DNA of 64,000 nt from Mermis nigrescens (taxonomy: Eukaryota; Nematoda; Enoplea; Mermithida; Mermithidae). The stretch lies in NCBI GenBank assembly GCA_036768485.1, contig JAVLUZ010000340.1, positions 4,957,886 to 5,021,885 of the forward strand, given 5' to 3'. The position numbers and the translations under genes were made by a program. Positions 60,800-64,000 of this stretch are shown one piece after another. Position 1 is the stretch's first letter. Each line of letters opens with the position of its first letter. The notes under the pieces were generated by a model. It had not been told where the DNA came from, ran no database searches, and was given only the letters and a program-made list of their open reading frames with translations.

Positions 60800-61185
60800 C
60801 ATACATGGACAAAGGCCAGTCTCCCCATTGATTTTGGCTGTCCAATTTTTTTGGTTGGTTGCCCTATTATAAAGTAGTTGTTTGGATTTGATTCCATTCG
60901 GTTACTCAGTTGCTTAGGGGTTGATTGGTTAATTATTGTTTGTATAATTGGCTATTGATTATTGGTTGTGTTATTACTATTATTATTAAATCATTTTTAA
61001 CGTATTTTCTAAATTCATTTTTCTAATTGATTGACTGATTTTAAAAGCATTTATTGTGTATTTTTGAATTGTATGGCATGGCATATCAAAATTTTCCATT
61101 GATACTGGCAGATTTTCCCATTGATACCGACCCGGCCCCCATTGACACCTGGTTGGATTGAAGTTGTACGGTTTGTCCACGTATG
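60800..61185. mobile_element. hAT-like MITE with TTGG interior
   Basis: It starts CATACATGGACAAAGGCC and ends GGTTTGTCCACGTATG, and contains TTGGTTGGTTGCC and further TTGG-like words. It is related to the elements at 6534-6948 and 44199-50184. The target duplication is not clear. Confidence 0.65.
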
Positions 61186-61885
61186 CTACCAAGTGTTTTT
61201 TTTTGTACAAGGTCCGTTTGTACATGTACAAAGATGAACCCCAGAAGTCTGTACATTTTGTACACACAAATTTTTGGGTACTAAAATATGGTACAGTAGC
61301 GGTTTGTAAAGGTGTTGTAAAGAGTCGTTCGACTTTTGATAGTGTATTTTAGCTAATTTCTGGGTCTCTAAAGGCAAAAATCACAAAGAAACGTCTTAAA
61401 TTTGATATTTTTCCTTTTGAAGTGCAATTTCTGCTATTATAAACGTTATAAAACACACAATTATGTACTCGCAATTTTTGCGAATTTCAGACCTTTTTGC
61501 AATTTGTGTCTTCCCAAAAATCTTTGTACATGTTAGGCATGCAACGGGTACCCGAACCCGAATACTCCGGTACCCGAACAAAATTCAAGACCCGAACCCG
61601 AATCCGAATGTTTATGATTTTTATTCCGGTTTATTCGGGTATTTTTAAGCTCCAAAATCTCACAATTGTATGTCAAAGATTTGAAAATTTTCGGCTTTTT
61701 GCGCCATTTTCAGTTTGCTCGACCCTAAAAGGCTGAATTTCGTGTAGTTATCAAGTACTCATAAATGGCAATGTAATTAAGTGGTATATTTCAATCGATT
61801 CACGTGAATTTTTAATCTTTTATTTCACAAAACGATTGCCAAATGATATCGTATAAATGTTAAACACCGCTTCTTTGGTTGTAAT
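61186..61885 (-). repeat. GTACATGTAC repeat and CCCGAA repeat
   Basis: About 61195-61500 is a minus-strand copy of the dispersed GTACATGTAC repeat also seen at 2560, 7880 and 63000. About 61540-61640 contains ACCCGAACCCGAAT-type words and an inverted CGGTTTATTCGGGT. No gene was seen. Confidence 0.55.
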
Positions 61886-62934
61886 CATACGTGGGCAGCA
61901 TCAAAATTCTGGGGGGTGCAAGATTTTTCAATGGTCAAAAAATGGCCTTAAAAATGTTGGTATGACAGAAAAACTCAATTTTTCAACGTTTCTAATAGAG
62001 CTGTGCCGGGGCCGCCCTGTTTGCCGGGGCCGGGGCCGGGAGCCTGGCCGGGGCCATTTATAGCGTGCTTTATCATGCTCATAGTACGACCCTGCCCTAC
62101 CCCTTATATGTACCTATGCATATATTCTTGCTTGTAGATATGCACGTCAAGCGTTAATATTTGTTGGGATTACAGGATATAACAGAACATGGGCATTGGC
62201 GGATCTAGACCTCCCAGAATTCACATTTCCCCCAGAAAAAATCCGCTAGACCCCCAGAAATTGATTTTCAGAATTTTTTCTGTTTTTCTGCGGTTTTTTT
62301 ATGCTAATGGATAGCTCTCATTGAGAAACGCGAGAAAAGGGTGTTTTTTTCGCTCTACCATATATTATCAGGCACTTTTTGAATTTTGGATTCCCTAGAA
62401 TTTTTGAGCTGCCCATGTATGGATTTAACTCCTCTGACTTGGATGCGTTTTTCAATGTACTTTACTTTGCACTTTTTTAGGCTTACTATTCTATTTGTTC
62501 TGATAGACGTAGCTGTCTGCTACCATGCAAGCTGGAAATGCTCGTCTATATGAATTGCAATTTAAAATATGTCAATTTTGATTATAATTAGAAATTTGCA
62601 TTAATCTGACATAGTGAAATAAAGATTTGAATTAGCAAGATCTGTGGTTTGCTTGAAATTGAGTTTGAAGGTAAATCTGCCCAAAACATTATCAATTTTC
62701 TACATTATAATCAACTCTAACATTGGCCCCGGCCCCGGTGCCGGGGCCAGCCTGGCCCCGGCCCGGGGCCGGGGCCTAGGCCCCGGCACAGCTCTAGTTT
62801 CTAATCGAGCACTATCCATTGGCATCAAGAAATTGCGAAAAAAAAACAAAAAATTCAAAAATTGAATTCTGGGGGTATTTTGGTTTCTCGGGGAGGGTGC
62901 ATACCCGCCCAAACTCCCCCATGCCTATGTGTGA
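61886..62934 (-). mobile_element. hAT-like MITE, family 1, split by another hAT-like element
   Basis: The outer parts 61886-61995 and 62805-62934 together form a reverse-orientation family 1 copy from CATACGTGGGCAGC to CATGCCTATGTGTG. Flanks GTTGTAAT and GTCGTAAT match in seven of eight bases. The centre is the GC-rich element 61996-62796, so two insertions can be ordered in time. Confidence 0.85.
61996..62796. mobile_element. hAT-like MITE with GC-rich ends (nested)
   Basis: The ends TAGAGCTGTGCCGGGGCCG and CCCCGGCACAGCTCTA are inverted. An exact 8-bp duplication GTTTCTAA flanks it (61988-61995 and 62797-62804). It shares nearly its entire interior with 56180-57061. Confidence 0.9.
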
Positions 62935-64000
62935 GTCGTAATTAAACTTAGTTTCTATCAAATTAAAGTTCACGAACAGTGTTTTTTTGTACTCGGCATA
63001 GATTTTTCTTGATGAACAAAGACTTTTCGGGACTGTCTTTGTACATGTACAAAGATTTTGGGAAGACAAAAATTGTAAAAAAGGTCTGAAATTCGCAAAA
63101 TTTTCGGCGCTCGCGCCGAAATGAGTAATTGTGTGTTCTATATATCTTTATAATGGCAGAAATTGCATTTCAAATGGAAAAATGTCAATTTTTTGGCGCA
63201 TTGCGCCGTTTTAAGACGATTTTTATTGATTTTTGCCCTTAGAAAGCCAGAAATTAGCTAAAATACACTACCAAAAGTCGAACAACTCTGTTTTTACCAC
63301 ACTGGGAAATCGCTACTGTACCGTATTATAGTACCCGAAAATTTGTATGTACAAAATGTTCACAGATTTTTGGGAAAACAAAAACTGTAAAAAGGTGTAA
63401 AATTCCCAAAAATTTTCGGCGCTTCGCGCGAAATGAGTAATTGTTTGTCCTATACATCTTTAAAATAGCAGAATTTGCATTTAAAATGGAAAAATGTCAA
63501 ATTTTTCGGCGCTCCGCGCCGTTTTGAGACAAGTTTTAGTAATTTTTGGCGTCAGAAACCCAGAAATTAGATAAAATACACTACCAAAGATCGAAAATCC
63601 TGTTTTACCACACTAAAATCGCTACTGTACTATATTATAGTACACAAAAATTTGCATGTACAAAATGTACAAAGACTTTTCGGGACCATCTTTGTACATG
63701 TACAAACGGACCTTGAACAAAAAACACACTATTCACGAATAATAGTTTTTCGGCAGTTTCTCCATGCAAGCGATTTATATTGTAGGAGTATATCAGACAC
63801 AATACACAGAGCGCTACATCTCATTTACATTAGCGTTCTTGCACATTGAGAGGAGGAAGGAAAATCATTGAAAACTTGAGTAGAAACATATTGAATATAT
63901 AGGCACTAGGCATCTAATAATAATAAAAATTGTAACATATGGCTTACATGTACCTAATAAATTTGCTATACACTGGTATTCCTATATATGTACTTACTGA
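62935..64000 (+). repeat. Two tandem-like copies of the GTACATGTAC / GGCGCTTCGCGCC repeat
   Basis: About 63000-63350 and 63360-63740 are two copies of a unit that has TTTGTACATGTACAAAG, a GGCGC..GCGCC hairpin, a GAAATTGCATTTCAAA segment, a second hairpin, and CTACTGTACCGTATTATAGT. The unit matches 2560-2967 in glycogen synthase intron 1. Beyond 63740 nothing is recognised. Confidence 0.6.

Overview
This window looks like a low-GC, repeat-rich nuclear fragment of an arthropod, most likely an insect. Both clear host genes are split by short, canonical spliceosomal introns, and no bacterial operon, rRNA or CRISPR is visible. Species assignment is inference. One 100-N assembly gap lies at 34336-34435.

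Host genes. (1) The first two coding exons of glycogen synthase lie on the minus strand (742-3132); the rest of the gene runs off the left edge. (2) A seven-exon ZIP13/SLC39A13-type zinc transporter lies on the plus strand (23989-29814). It has an unusually long N-terminal extension, and its exon 5/6 junction does not join in frame by canonical splicing. (3) A possible three-exon small membrane protein lies at 59095-59656 (+). A few further splice-flanked open segments are listed at low confidence.

Everything else is mostly mobile or repetitive DNA. Non-autonomous DNA elements with hAT-like hallmarks dominate: ends beginning CA and finishing TG, and 8-bp target duplications, many of them exact. 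Several families are recognisable, and three copies sit in introns of the ZIP13 gene. A second hAT-like group has GC-rich TAGAGCTGTGCCGGGG ends; one copy sits in a (TA)n microsatellite and one is nested in another MITE. There are also a mariner-type MITE (16361-17052), a 1.2-kb TA-flanked element with many internal copies of its terminal motif (11637-12859), and beside that a 5'-truncated LINE tail (12869-13230).

The most distinctive region is 38.8-54.6 kb, where three foldback-like elements with long inverted arms built of short tandem repeats lie in a row; a fourth is at 20441-21520. The largest (43318-54640) has about 2-kb inverted arms made of 60-bp and 270-bp tandem repeats. The arms surround a single gene for a TATA-binding-protein (TBP) core-domain protein, which carries one apparent frameshift. 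Its left arm is split by a 6-kb hAT-like insertion (44199-50184) that holds a 1.7-kb (CCAA)n array. I regard this TBP-carrying foldback element as the best candidate for an undescribed system.
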